NCBI RefSeq assembly: GCF_900172365.1
Contig: NZ_FWFJ01000021.1
Span: 1-64,000, forward strand
Direction of reading: 5' to 3'
DNA length: 64,000 bases
From: Roseovarius gaetbuli
GTDB taxonomy: Bacteria > Pseudomonadota > Alphaproteobacteria > Rhodobacterales > Rhodobacteraceae
Shown: in pieces, positions 16,607-24,874 of the stretch
How positions within the stretch are numbered: position 1 is the first letter of the stretch
Layout of the letters: every line of letters starts with the position of its first letter
Position numbers and translations under genes: made by a program
Notes under the pieces: model-generated
Database searches by the model: none
The model's input: only the letters and a program-made list of their open reading frames with translations
Told to the model about the DNA's origin: nothing

Positions 16607-17290
16607 ATGTTCCGCCTGAACGCGCCCTCGCGCCTTAGCGTTGCCGATAGTTTTCTCTTTGGCATGGCCAATGCCACCCTGCTTTTCACCATCATCTATT
16701 ACATCACCGGGCTGCACGAACCCTTCCGCTTTGGCTTTGCCACCGAGGACGGGCCGGTGGAATGGGGCACGGCGATCTGCCTGTTCCTGTCGTCGGTGGT
16801 GCTGTTTCGCAATGCCTTTGTCCTCTGGGGCAAGCGCGGGGTGACGGTCGCGCTTTTGACCGGCTTTTACGGGTTGCTGTTCTTTTTTGCCTCGGGCGAG
16901 GAAATCTCCTGGGGGTTCCGGCTGTTCCATTGGCAGCCGAACGAATTTTTCCTGCAAAACAACGCCCAGCAGGAAACCAACCTGCACAACCTCGTGGTGG
17001 GCGATGTCAAGCTGGTGAAAACCGTCTTCGGCAGCGGCCTCACGGTGGTGATCATGCTCTATCTGCTGGTGATGCCGCTTTTGTACACGCGCCTTGGCTT
17101 TGTGCGCCGGATCGCCGATGCGGTTGCCGCGCCGGTGCCCGACACGCGGCATATGATTATGACCGTAGCGGCGACCGTAGTGATCCTGAGCGTGCAGATG
17201 ATGACGAAATGGGAACCCTACGAGTTCATCTTCAGCCTGATGACCCTGTCGATCTTTCTCAAACCGCGCAACGCGGATCAGGTCACTTGA
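16607..17290 (+). CDS. Membrane protein of unknown function, tandem paralogue 2, 227 aa
   Basis: Paralogue of the preceding gene with the same helix pattern and the same FFFASGEEISWG (about 93-104) and ETNLHNLVVGD motifs, and a shared C-terminal pattern ending in KWE.YE.IF..M..S.FL. Conservation of the Glu-Glu and Asn-His positions in both copies argues for retained function. The start at 16607 has AAGAGG at good spacing. Its 3' end overlaps the convergent TetR gene by 13 bp. No function can be assigned. Confidence 0.7.
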   Translation: MFRLNAPSRLSVADSFLFGMANATLLFTIIYYITGLHEPFRFGFATEDGPVEWGTAICLFLSSVVLFRNAFVLWGKRGVTVALLTGFYGLLFFFASGEEISWGFRLFHWQPNEFFLQNNAQQETNLHNLVVGDVKLVKTVFGSGLTVVIMLYLLVMPLLYTRLGFVRRIADAVAAPVPDTRHMIMTVAATVVILSVQMMTKWEPYEFIFSLMTLSIFLKPRNADQVT

Positions 17291-17916
17291 ACGGGGCGGC
17301 GGCGCAGGTCTCCGGCGATTGGAAAAGTGTTAAGCCCCGCCTCAACCAGATCACCGATATAGGTGCGGGCAACCTCTGGGTTGATCGCCACGATGGTTGG
17401 CCGACACGCAAGCGACACCAATCCATGCACCGACGCCCATAACAGAAGAAAGAACTGTCGGTGCTGCTCCGATTTCGGATCGCCATCGCCCGCCCGGATC
17501 AGCATTTCCAGAAGCCCGAGCTGAAAGTCCTGAACCTTGCTATCGGGTGGCGCGTTCGATTTATACTCGAACAGCAACCACCACCGCTGTGGCTCTGCTG
17601 TGGCAAAATCAAAATATGCTTCGCCCAGGGCGACGACCCGCGACCGCCTGTCCTGTGGCGCGGTCTCTACCGCCGCGTGCAGTGTGTCCGCAAGCATCGC
17701 GGCGGATTTTGCGATGACGGCGCGAACCACCGCATCCAGATCTGCGAAGGCATTATAGAGCGAGCCGACAGAGACCTTGATATCCTTGGCAAGCCGACGC
17801 GCACTCAGCGCATTGATGCCTTCTTCAAGAACGATGCGCTCGGCAACCGTGGTTGCGCGTTCACGAATATCCGCAAGGTTACGGTCGCGTTTGGAAAGGC
17901 GGTCGGTTTGTGTCAT
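17278..17916 (-). CDS. TetR/AcrR-family transcriptional regulator, 212 aa
   Basis: The N-terminal helix-turn-helix (about residues 18-65, RIVLEEGINALSARRLAKDI then VSVGSLYNAFADLD) is typical of TetR repressors, and the C-terminal part with WWLLFEYK and ASVHGLVSLA resembles the WHG-type ligand-binding domain. It is 40 bp downstream of the DUF2145 gene on the same strand and is probably the last gene of that operon. The dyads around the operon's promoter at 19121-19192 are good candidates for its operators, which would make the circuit autoregulated. The inducer is unknown. Confidence 0.85.
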   Translation of the reverse strand: MTQTDRLSKRDRNLADIRERATTVAERIVLEEGINALSARRLAKDIKVSVGSLYNAFADLDAVVRAVIAKSAAMLADTLHAAVETAPQDRRSRVVALGEAYFDFATAEPQRWWLLFEYKSNAPPDSKVQDFQLGLLEMLIRAGDGDPKSEQHRQFFLLLWASVHGLVSLACRPTIVAINPEVARTYIGDLVEAGLNTFPIAGDLRRRPVQVT

Positions 17917-17956
17917 GGCACGCTACTTGAGACAACTTTTCAACCAAGTCAATTTT

Positions 17957-18757
17957 TTAGAAACGCATAACCTTGTCAGGGGTGAACCGATAGACATCCT
18001 TAACCAGATTGTTTGCGGTCATGAACCGGGCGATTGACCCGAATGTGGCCGTCGCAACGCCAGAGCCGTGATCCGCAGTGGTGAGCGCTTGCGAGGCGGC
18101 CGGGGCCAGAAGCCGCTTCAATCCACCAAGGCGAATGGCCTGCGGCTTGAAATGGGCCTCTATGTTGGCTTTGATCTGGGGTACGCTTCTGGTGTTGTAA
18201 AGGCTGGCCATCAAGACATCGAGCGTGTGCTCGGTACAGTTCTGGAATTGGATGGAATTGGGATTGGCGAGCACCGAATAGTTCGCATTGTGCAAGGCGG
18301 CGTAAGTCGGGCTTGCAATCACCTTCAACAGCTTTTTCTGCAACCGCACATCAGGGATGATGATGCCTGCATCCAACTTGTGCGCGCCTGCAAAGAAATC
18401 CGCCGGGGTGTCCTGAACAAGGCGGCTCCGGGTTTTGTTGCCGTCCTCCTGGTAGAGGTTATAGACTTGATAACCCTGCCCGCGGCTTCCATCGCTGCGC
18501 GTGATTTTCGAAAAGACCCAATAGCTTACATGCGTGTATTGCACGCCGCGCGGCAAGACCCGCGGGTCGCGCCCCATCCGCGCCACGATGGCAACATGCG
18601 CACCACGCGCGGCAAGGTCCTGCTGAACACGATTTGAGAATTCCGCCACCTCGGCGGCCGGAAGGACAGCTTTTCCCGCTTCGCTGCTCCCGGCAAGTGC
18701 AAAGGATGGCAAGACAGCGACCAGCGCGATGAACATCAATGAAAAAAGACGGGCCAT
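17957..18757 (-). CDS. Exported DUF2145-family protein, 266 aa
   Basis: A signal peptide (cleavage after ALA at about residue 22) is followed by a domain matching my memory of DUF2145: RVQQDLAARGAHVAIVARMG, YTHVSYW (His76), a YQVYNLYQ segment and QNCTEHTLDVL with Cys174 and His177. The conserved Cys and two His suggest a papain-like hydrolase arrangement, but this is inference. It follows the small secreted protein gene by 20 bp and precedes the TetR gene, so it is probably in one TetR-controlled operon. Function in the periplasm unknown. Confidence 0.75.
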   Translation of the reverse strand: MARLFSLMFIALVAVLPSFALAGSSEAGKAVLPAAEVAEFSNRVQQDLAARGAHVAIVARMGRDPRVLPRGVQYTHVSYWVFSKITRSDGSRGQGYQVYNLYQEDGNKTRSRLVQDTPADFFAGAHKLDAGIIIPDVRLQKKLLKVIASPTYAALHNANYSVLANPNSIQFQNCTEHTLDVLMASLYNTRSVPQIKANIEAHFKPQAIRLGGLKRLLAPAASQALTTADHGSGVATATFGSIARFMTANNLVKDVYRFTPDKVMRF

Positions 18758-18777
18758 AAGGTTATCCTTTGAGTGGG

Positions 18778-19107
18778 TCAGTCGAGAACCGGAGCGCCAT
18801 TCGGCTTGACGCGACCGGTTTGGACGGGCTTCCCGGTGCCGACGCGTGACAGGTCATTGCCAAGCGCAAGCGAGCCTTCACCAACCTCTTCAAGTGCGGC
18901 GCCGGACACTGCGAGCGCGGAGCCGAAGGCGAAAATCGGAACTGCGGTGACCGATGCCGCCCCGGTAGAAACGGCAGCCGAGCCGTGGCTGGAGCCCTGA
19001 GCACTATGATCGACGGACTGCGCAGAATGCTGACCGCTTGGGCCGGCAAAGGCCGGTGTTACCAAAAGACTGGCAAACACAGCGAAAGAGGTGGCGCGAA
19101 TGAGCAT
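18778..19107 (-). CDS. Small exported Ser/Ala/Gly-rich protein, 109 aa
   Basis: A signal peptide (about residues 1-22, ending TPAFA-G) precedes a low-complexity region rich in Ser, Gln, His and Ala, then a hydrophobic stretch (about 55-75) and a C-terminal tail. No family was recognised; the pattern resembles small secreted proteins found beside DUF2145 genes. I chose the ATG at 19105-19107 because it begins the signal peptide; an in-frame GTG at 19137 lies inside the operator. It is the first gene of the operon running to 17278. Confidence 0.65.
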   Translation of the reverse strand: MLIRATSFAVFASLLVTPAFAGPSGQHSAQSVDHSAQGSSHGSAAVSTGAASVTAVPIFAFGSALAVSGAALEEVGEGSLALGNDLSRVGTGKPVQTGRVKPNGAPVLD

Positions 19108-19120
19108 GACAAATTCCCAT

Positions 19121-19192
19121 TTGTGAACGTTGTTCACAAGAGGTACGCCGTCACGCTCGCTGCGTCAACGCTCTTGTGAACGCAGTTCACGA
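19121..19192 (-). promoter_or_regulatory. Promoter flanked by two TetR-type operators
   Basis: A perfect dyad TTGTGAAC-GTT-GTTCACAA occupies 19121-19139. A second, TTGTGAAC-GCA-GTTCACGA with one mismatch, occupies 19174-19192. Their centres are 53 bp apart, close to five helical turns. Between them on the minus strand TTGACG (19163-19168) and TACCTC (19140-19145), 17 bp apart, form a plausible sigma-70 promoter for the operon below. Binding by the TetR protein encoded at 17278-17916 is inferred. Confidence 0.7.
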
Positions 19193-19244
19193 AATGCCAC
19201 GCCGAGTCCCCGCGGGATCGGCTGCGCTAGCGGGTCAAATCAGG

Positions 19245-19952
19245 TTATTCGACAAAGCGAAGGGTATCTCGTGCAGCCAAAAGCGCGGGTTGACGTGCAC
19301 CGTGAAGTTTCGACACAAGACAACCGCGACCGGCCTCTTCCACGAGGTCGAGCGCCTCCAGCGCGGCCTCGATGTTGGCGGCGTTCTGTTCCAGCTTGGG
19401 GCGGTTCGAGACATTGTTCACCGCGCCCTCGGGCGGCTCTTTCACGGAAAAATCACAGAAATCGGCGACCGCGCGCACCGCGCCGGGGGCCTCAATATTG
19501 ACGGCGATGAAATCGTCGCGGCCCTGAAAATGCTCAAGCACCCAGGCGAAATAATCGGCCCGGCGATAGGCCTCGTTGATGAAATTCTGCACGCTGAACA
19601 CCTTTTGATGGTGCGTTGCGATGCTGTTGAGGTATTTGCGCAAGGGGCGGAAATTCAGGATGAACCGGGCGTTGGGATAGGTCCGGTCATAGGCCGCGAC
19701 GGGGCGCACCTGGCCGAAATCCGAGAACGCATCATAACGCCCGGTTTCCCAATCGCGGGAATCGTGAAAGCTTTTGAGCCCATTGGCCACGAACAGCTTG
19801 TGCATCGTGGTGGTGCCGTTGCGCGGATGGCCGATCACGAAATACTTGACCGCCTGGCGGTCGCCCTTGGGCGTCACAATGAAATGAAGCCGCATGCGCG
19901 TGCGGATCACGCCAAAGGCGATGTCGTTGATATCGGTGGTGCGTTTTGCCAT
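19245..19952 (-). CDS. Sulfotransferase-like protein, 235 aa
   Basis: FVIGHPRNGTTTMHKLF (about residues 38-54) is a P-loop-like PAPS-binding segment as in sulfotransferases, and FILNFRPLRKYLNS (about 103-116) fits the 3'-phosphate-binding strand and helix. The protein is cytosolic and shorter than many sulfotransferases. It may add sulphate to a small molecule or surface glycan, but the acceptor is unknown. AAAGGA lies upstream of the ATG. It starts 39 bp after the deacylase gene on the same strand, so the two probably form an operon. Confidence 0.65.
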   Translation of the reverse strand: MAKRTTDINDIAFGVIRTRMRLHFIVTPKGDRQAVKYFVIGHPRNGTTTMHKLFVANGLKSFHDSRDWETGRYDAFSDFGQVRPVAAYDRTYPNARFILNFRPLRKYLNSIATHHQKVFSVQNFINEAYRRADYFAWVLEHFQGRDDFIAVNIEAPGAVRAVADFCDFSVKEPPEGAVNNVSNRPKLEQNAANIEAALEALDLVEEAGRGCLVSKLHGARQPALLAARDTLRFVE

Positions 19953-19991
19953 GTCGTTGTCCTTTCATCCCTCCAGGCGCGGCGCGCGGGA

Positions 19992-21026
19992 TCAGATGAT
20001 TTCATCCTCGTCAAACAGCGGGGCGGCGTCCTGATGGGCGCTGATGTCTTCGGCGGCGGCCTCGCCGCGCGTGGTTTCGGCGACATGGAACAAGGCGTCG
20101 CCCTCATAGACCACCGGCATGTTGGTGCGCCCGATCACGATGCCGGCCACCTCGGCCAGCACCTCGGATTCGACATCGCCAAAGGCATTGGCAATCGCGC
20201 CAAGCACCGTGCCCGGCTGTACCGCGTCGCCAACCGCTAGATAGCCCCGGAAAAGCCCGCCACGCGGCGCGCGATACCAGCTTGAGCGGCTTGCACGCAC
20301 CGGCACACCACGGGTGCGCGGCACGCCCTTGCCGCCGATCATCTGCAATTGATGCATGACGCGCAGGATACCGTTAAGACCGGAGCGCGCGGCAAATTCG
20401 TCGAACCGAAGCCCCTCGCCGCCCTCGTAAAGCAGCACATCAACCCCGGCCTCTTCGGCGGCCATGCGCAAAGACCCCTCGCGCAGCTTGGATTCCATCA
20501 TCACCGGCGCACCAAAGGCAAGGCCCAGCTCGGCCAGCCGCGCATTGCCCGGCGTCAGGCGGATCTGCGGCAGGTTGGTGCGGTGGATCGCCGCAGAATG
20601 CAGGTCGATCCCGAAATCGGCGCGCTTCACCACCTCGGTCATGAAGATATGCGCCAGCTGTGACGCCATCGACCCTTCGGGCACGCCCGGAAAACAGCGG
20701 TTGAGATCGCGCCGATCCGGAAGATAGCGCGAGTGGTTGAGAAACCCGAAGGTATTGACGATCGGCACCGCCAAAAGCGTGCCCGCCACCGATTTTAGCG
20801 GCGTTGCGCGCAGCAGGCGGCGCATGATCTCCACGCCGATCACCTCGTCGCCATGAATGGCCGCAGAGACGAAAAGGACCGGCCCCGGCCGTTTGCCGTG
20901 GATGACATGCACCGACAGGTTTACCGGCGTGTGGTTGGACAGGGTGCTGACCGGGATATCGACGGTGCGGCGAGTGCCGGGTGCGATTGCCTCGCCGTTG
21001 ATCTCGAAGGGGGCGCGCCGATCCAT
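19992..21026 (-). CDS. Succinylglutamate desuccinylase/aspartoacylase-family zinc deacylase, 344 aa
   Basis: The M14-like zinc hydrolase core is clear: His58 and Glu61 in AIHGDEVIG and His143 in GIDLHSA are the metal ligands, and DLNRCFPG (107-114) binds the substrate. The family removes acyl groups from N-acyl amino acids. The C-terminal 90 residues form the beta-barrel lid seen in this branch. The ATG at 21024-21026 fits the family N-terminus; the longer open frame is extraneous. The substrate is not predictable; N-acetyl-diaminobutyrate or ectoine-type substrates are known for some relatives, but no ectoine genes are nearby. Confidence 0.8.
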   Translation of the reverse strand: MDRRAPFEINGEAIAPGTRRTVDIPVSTLSNHTPVNLSVHVIHGKRPGPVLFVSAAIHGDEVIGVEIMRRLLRATPLKSVAGTLLAVPIVNTFGFLNHSRYLPDRRDLNRCFPGVPEGSMASQLAHIFMTEVVKRADFGIDLHSAAIHRTNLPQIRLTPGNARLAELGLAFGAPVMMESKLREGSLRMAAEEAGVDVLLYEGGEGLRFDEFAARSGLNGILRVMHQLQMIGGKGVPRTRGVPVRASRSSWYRAPRGGLFRGYLAVGDAVQPGTVLGAIANAFGDVESEVLAEVAGIVIGRTNMPVVYEGDALFHVAETTRGEAAAEDISAHQDAAPLFDEDEII

Positions 21027-21231
21027 ACTATCCTCGCTTGTGTCACCTGGCCAAGCGATAGGCAAAAACGGCGCAACTGTCCATGCCAGAGCAAGTTCCT
21101 CAAAAGTGGCAACCGGTTTTGGGCGTCTCGAACATGCGACACCCTCTGCCCCCGCTTGATCCCGACCCGCCCGCGGGGCTAAGGCAACGGGGCAACAGCA
21201 AGGACGCGCCCGAGATGCCACCGATCACGCC

Positions 21232-21834
21232 ATGACAACTGCCCTGCACGAAGATCGCCTGCGCGCGATCATCGCCGCCGTGGTACAAAGCGGCGCGCGC
21301 ACCCTGCTTGATCTGGGCTGTGGCGATGGCGACCTGATCCTGCGGCTGGCGCCCCTTGACCAGATCACCCGGATTACCGGGCTTGATATTCACAGGCCCT
21401 CGCTCACGGCGCTTCAGGCAGAGATGCGCACGCTGCCCGACGCCGCCCGCGCCAAGATAAGCCTTGCGCAGGCCTCGATGACCAAGGCGCATCCCAATCT
21501 GCGCGGCTATGATTGTGCCTGCCTTGTGGAAACCATCGAGCATCTGCCGCTTGGCGATCTGCCCCGGCTGGAAAACGCATTGTTTGGCGATATGCGCCCC
21601 CAAACCGCGCTGATCACCACGCCGAATGCCGATTACAACCCGGTTCTTGGCGTGCCCGCGCACCGGTTTCGCCATCCGGGTCATCATTTTGAATGGGGTC
21701 GCGAGACCTTTGGCAAATGGGCAAGAGGGGTTGCGGCGCGGCGCGGCTACGCCGTCAGCCTGAGCGATATCGGCGGCGCACATCCCCATCTTGGCGGCGC
21801 CAGCCAGATGGCAGAATTCCGGCGCGACAGATAG
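21232..21834 (+). CDS. Hen1-like 3'-terminal RNA ribose 2'-O-methyltransferase, stand-alone catalytic domain, 200 aa
   Basis: The SAM-binding motif DLGCGDGD is at 27-34. Beyond a generic methyltransferase, it has the Hen1 set: Glu100, Glu103 and His104 in VETIEHL, TTPNADYN at 129-136, and FRHPGHHFEW (His151/152). These correspond to the E-x-x-E-H ... H metal ligands of Hen1 enzymes, which methylate the 2'-OH of RNA 3' ends. Known bacterial Hen1 proteins are longer and usually act with Pnkp in RNA repair; here only the catalytic domain is present and no ligase or kinase is adjacent. The gene is divergent from the deacylase gene. Confidence 0.75.
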   Translation: MTTALHEDRLRAIIAAVVQSGARTLLDLGCGDGDLILRLAPLDQITRITGLDIHRPSLTALQAEMRTLPDAARAKISLAQASMTKAHPNLRGYDCACLVETIEHLPLGDLPRLENALFGDMRPQTALITTPNADYNPVLGVPAHRFRHPGHHFEWGRETFGKWARGVAARRGYAVSLSDIGGAHPHLGGASQMAEFRRDR

Positions 21835-21865
21835 GGCCTAACCCGCCGCGCCGGTGGGTCGGGGC

Positions 21866-22519
21866 TTAGCCCGGAAGCTTGGTCTTGCGCAGATAGGGCA
21901 GAACGGCATCGAAATCGCCGAACTTGGCCTTGGCATCCTCGTTATTGACCGAGGGCGGGATGATCACATCCTGACCGACGGTCCAGTCGGCGGGCGTGGC
22001 CACGCCATTCTTGGTGGTGGTCTGAAGCGCATCAAGCGCGCGCAGCACCTCGGCAAAGTTGCGCCCCACGCTCATCGGATAGGTCATCGACAGCTTCAGC
22101 TGCTTGTCGGGGCCGATGATAAAGACGCTGCGCACGGTGGCGCTGTCGTTGGGGGTGCGGCCGTCGGGCATATAGGCCTCGGCGGGCAGCATATCAAAGG
22201 CTTTTGCCACCGCCAGCCCCTCGTCGGCGATGATCGGAAAGGTCGGCTTGGCGCCGCCATAGCTCTCGATATCGGCCTTCCATTTCTTGTGATCTTCGAC
22301 GCCGTCAATCGACACGCCGATCACCTTGGTGCCGCGCTTTTCCCATTCATCGGCCAGCCGCGCCACGGCGCCGAATTCGGTGGTGCAGACGGGAGTAAAA
22401 TCCTTGGGGTGCGAGAACAGGATGGCCCAGCTGTCGCCAATCCACTCATGCAGTGCAAACCTGCCCAGATCTGTTTCAACGCTCAGATCGGGGATGGTGT
22501 CATTGATACGAAGGCCCAT
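21866..22519 (-). CDS. 1-Cys peroxiredoxin (Prx6 type), 217 aa
   Basis: The peroxidatic cysteine is Cys45 in HPKDFTPVCTTEF, the Prx6-type active site, and no other cysteine is visible, so it is a 1-Cys enzyme. The C-terminal extension (about residues 160-217, with the DWTVGQDVIIPPSV motif) is typical of the group. It reduces hydrogen peroxide and organic peroxides in the cytoplasm, with an unknown reductant. AAGGA lies eight bases before the ATG at 22517-22519; the in-frame ATG at 22528 is less well placed. It is divergent from the aldehyde dehydrogenase gene. Confidence 0.93.
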   Translation of the reverse strand: MGLRINDTIPDLSVETDLGRFALHEWIGDSWAILFSHPKDFTPVCTTEFGAVARLADEWEKRGTKVIGVSIDGVEDHKKWKADIESYGGAKPTFPIIADEGLAVAKAFDMLPAEAYMPDGRTPNDSATVRSVFIIGPDKQLKLSMTYPMSVGRNFAEVLRALDALQTTTKNGVATPADWTVGQDVIIPPSVNNEDAKAKFGDFDAVLPYLRKTKLPG

Positions 22520-22653
22520 AGGAAGCATCCTTTCTTGTGTTTCAGTCGTCCGGAAGCCCCGGAATTTGATCAAATCCCAGAGCCGCGGAGAATCCAACCT
22601 TGCAGGTCGGCATTACCCCTGACACAGTGCCGCCAAATTTATGGAGGTCAACC

Positions 22654-24096
22654 ATGATCGAGAAACGTCAGTTCTATATTAACGGTGCCTGGGTCAACCC
22701 CACTGTGTCCAATGACCACACCGTAATCAACCCCTCCAATGAGGAGCCCTGCGCGGTGATCTCGCTTGGCGGACAGGGCGATACCGATGCCGCCGTCGCC
22801 GCCGCCAAGGCCGCCTTTCCGGCATGGATGGCAACCCCGCCCGCCGAACGGATCGCCTATTGTGAAAAGATTCTAGAGGCTTACAAGGCCCGCGCCGAAG
22901 ATATGGCGCAGGCGATCAGCCTTGAGATGGGCGCCCCGATCGACATGGCCCGCGAACAACAGGTCGGCGCCGGAAGCTGGCATATCTCGTCCTTCCTCAA
23001 GGTCGCGCGCGATTTCCAGTTTGACGAACCGCTTGGCGATCATGCGCCAAACGACCGCATTATCCACGAAGCCGTCGGTGTCGTCGGCATGATCACGCCT
23101 TGGAACTGGCCGATGAATCAGGTCACGCTCAAGGTGATTGCGGGTCTGGTTGCGGGCTGCACCATGATCCTCAAGCCTTCGGAAGAATCGCCGCTGAACG
23201 CCGTTATCTTTGCCGAGATCGTTGATGCGGCCGGCCTTCCCAAGGGCGTTTTCAACCTTGTAAACGGCGATGGCGCCGGTGTCGGAAGCCAGCTTACCGC
23301 GCATGCCGATGTCGACATGATCAGCTTTACCGGCTCGTCACGCGCGGGCGAACTCATCTCGAAATCCGCCGCCAACACCCTCAAGCGCGTCAGCCTTGAA
23401 CTTGGCGGCAAGGGCGCCAACCTGATCTTTGCCGATGCCGATGAAAAGGCCGTGAAACGCGGTGTTCTGCGCTGCATGAACAACACCGGCCAATCGTGCA
23501 ACGCCCCCACCCGGATGCTTGTGCAACGCGAGATCTATGACGCCGCCGTTAAAACCGCTGCCGCCGCCGCCAACAGCATCGCCGTCGGCCCGGCAAGCGT
23601 CGAGGGCCGTCATATCGGCCCGGTGGTCAACGAGGTGCAGTTCAACAAGATCCAGGGCCTGATCCAGAAAGGCATCGACGAGGGCGCGCGCCTTGTGGCC
23701 GGGGGCACCGGTCGCCCCGACGGGCTTAACCGCGGGTTCTTCGTAAAGCCCACGGTATTTGCCGATGTGAACAACGACATGACCATCGCGCGCGAAGAAA
23801 TCTTCGGGCCGGTTTTGGCGATCATCCCGTTTGACAGCGAAGAAGACGGCATCGCCATCGCCAATGACACGCCTTACGGCCTGACCAATTATGTCCAGAC
23901 GGGCGATCCGGCACGCGCCAACCGCTGCGCGCGCGCGCTGCGCTCTGGCATGGTGGAAATGAACGGTCAGTCACGCGGCGCCGGGTCGCCGTTTGGTGGC
24001 ATGAAGCAATCGGGCCACGGGCGCGAAGGCGGCAAATGGGGCATCGAGGATTTCCTCGAGGTCAAATCCGTTTCGGGCTGGACGCCGGGCGCCTGA
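22654..24096 (+). CDS. NAD(P)-dependent aldehyde dehydrogenase, 480 aa
   Basis: All catalytic elements of the aldehyde dehydrogenase superfamily are present: the PWNWP motif with Asn at about 151, Lys174 in LKPSEESP, Glu249 in LELGGKGANL and the nucleophile Cys282 in NNTGQSCNAP. Length is normal. It oxidises an aldehyde to its acid; substrate specificity is not evident from sequence. TGGAGG is well spaced before the ATG at 22654. It reads away from the peroxiredoxin gene, and four bases separate it from the GT25 gene, so read-through into the glycan genes is likely. Confidence 0.9.
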   Translation: MIEKRQFYINGAWVNPTVSNDHTVINPSNEEPCAVISLGGQGDTDAAVAAAKAAFPAWMATPPAERIAYCEKILEAYKARAEDMAQAISLEMGAPIDMAREQQVGAGSWHISSFLKVARDFQFDEPLGDHAPNDRIIHEAVGVVGMITPWNWPMNQVTLKVIAGLVAGCTMILKPSEESPLNAVIFAEIVDAAGLPKGVFNLVNGDGAGVGSQLTAHADVDMISFTGSSRAGELISKSAANTLKRVSLELGGKGANLIFADADEKAVKRGVLRCMNNTGQSCNAPTRMLVQREIYDAAVKTAAAAANSIAVGPASVEGRHIGPVVNEVQFNKIQGLIQKGIDEGARLVAGGTGRPDGLNRGFFVKPTVFADVNNDMTIAREEIFGPVLAIIPFDSEEDGIAIANDTPYGLTNYVQTGDPARANRCARALRSGMVEMNGQSRGAGSPFGGMKQSGHGREGGKWGIEDFLEVKSVSGWTPGA

Positions 24097-24100
24097 GGTT

Positions 24101-24874
24101 ATGCAGATACACGCATTCGTCCTGCATCTTTTGCGTGCCACGGCACGACGGGACAACGTGCGCGATCTGCTTGCCACCTGCGCGCTTGAGGGCGAAATCT
24201 GGGAGGCGGTCGACGGCGCGACACTGTCGTCGACCGAGCTTTCCGCAACCATCGGCGCGGGGCTTTTCGCCCCCGCCTATCCGTTTTCTCTCAAGACCGG
24301 CGAAATCGGCTGTTTCCTGAGCCATCGCCAGATCTGGGCCGAGATCGTGCGCCGCGACCTGCCCGCCGCGATGATTATCGAGGATGACGCGGCAATCACC
24401 CCCGAGATCTATGGCGCCGCCCTTGGCCTTGCGCGCGCGCATATCGAGACCCTCGGATATATCCAGTTTCAGACGCGCGCCCAAAAGGGCCCCTCGACAT
24501 TGATCGACATGGCGGGCGCCTGTGCGCTTAGCGTGCCGGAACGCGGCGGGCTGCGCACCACCGCGCAAATGATAAGCAACGCGGCCGCGCGCCAGCTTTT
24601 GGCACTGAGTGATCGGTTTGACCGGCCTGTCGATACCTTCGTACAAAGCCATTGGCAGACCGGGCTTCGCCCCGCCACGATCCTGCCTTCGGGGATCAGC
24701 GATATCGCCGATCAGCTTGACGGCTCGACCATTCAGGGCGGCGCGCGCAAACCGCCGCTGGCCAAGCTTGGCCGCGAATGGGCGCGCTATCGCTATCGCC
24801 GGGGCGTGGTGCAGGCCTCGCGGCACAGCATGGCGCCCACCGAGGGCGGCTTTGCGCCGAGGGATTCAGAATGA
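24101..24874 (+). CDS. Glycosyltransferase family 25 protein, 257 aa
   Basis: The family-25 pattern is clear: an N-terminal FVLHLLRATARRDNV strand-loop, TGEIGCFLSHRQIW at about 66-79, and AMIIEDDAAI with the acidic metal/nucleotide-sugar motif at about 90-99. Such enzymes add sugars to lipopolysaccharide or other surface glycans. It starts four bases after the aldehyde dehydrogenase stop and overlaps the GT11 gene by ATGA, so the two glycosyltransferases are translationally coupled. The donor and acceptor sugars are unknown. Confidence 0.85.
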   Translation: MQIHAFVLHLLRATARRDNVRDLLATCALEGEIWEAVDGATLSSTELSATIGAGLFAPAYPFSLKTGEIGCFLSHRQIWAEIVRRDLPAAMIIEDDAAITPEIYGAALGLARAHIETLGYIQFQTRAQKGPSTLIDMAGACALSVPERGGLRTTAQMISNAAARQLLALSDRFDRPVDTFVQSHWQTGLRPATILPSGISDIADQLDGSTIQGGARKPPLAKLGREWARYRYRRGVVQASRHSMAPTEGGFAPRDSE

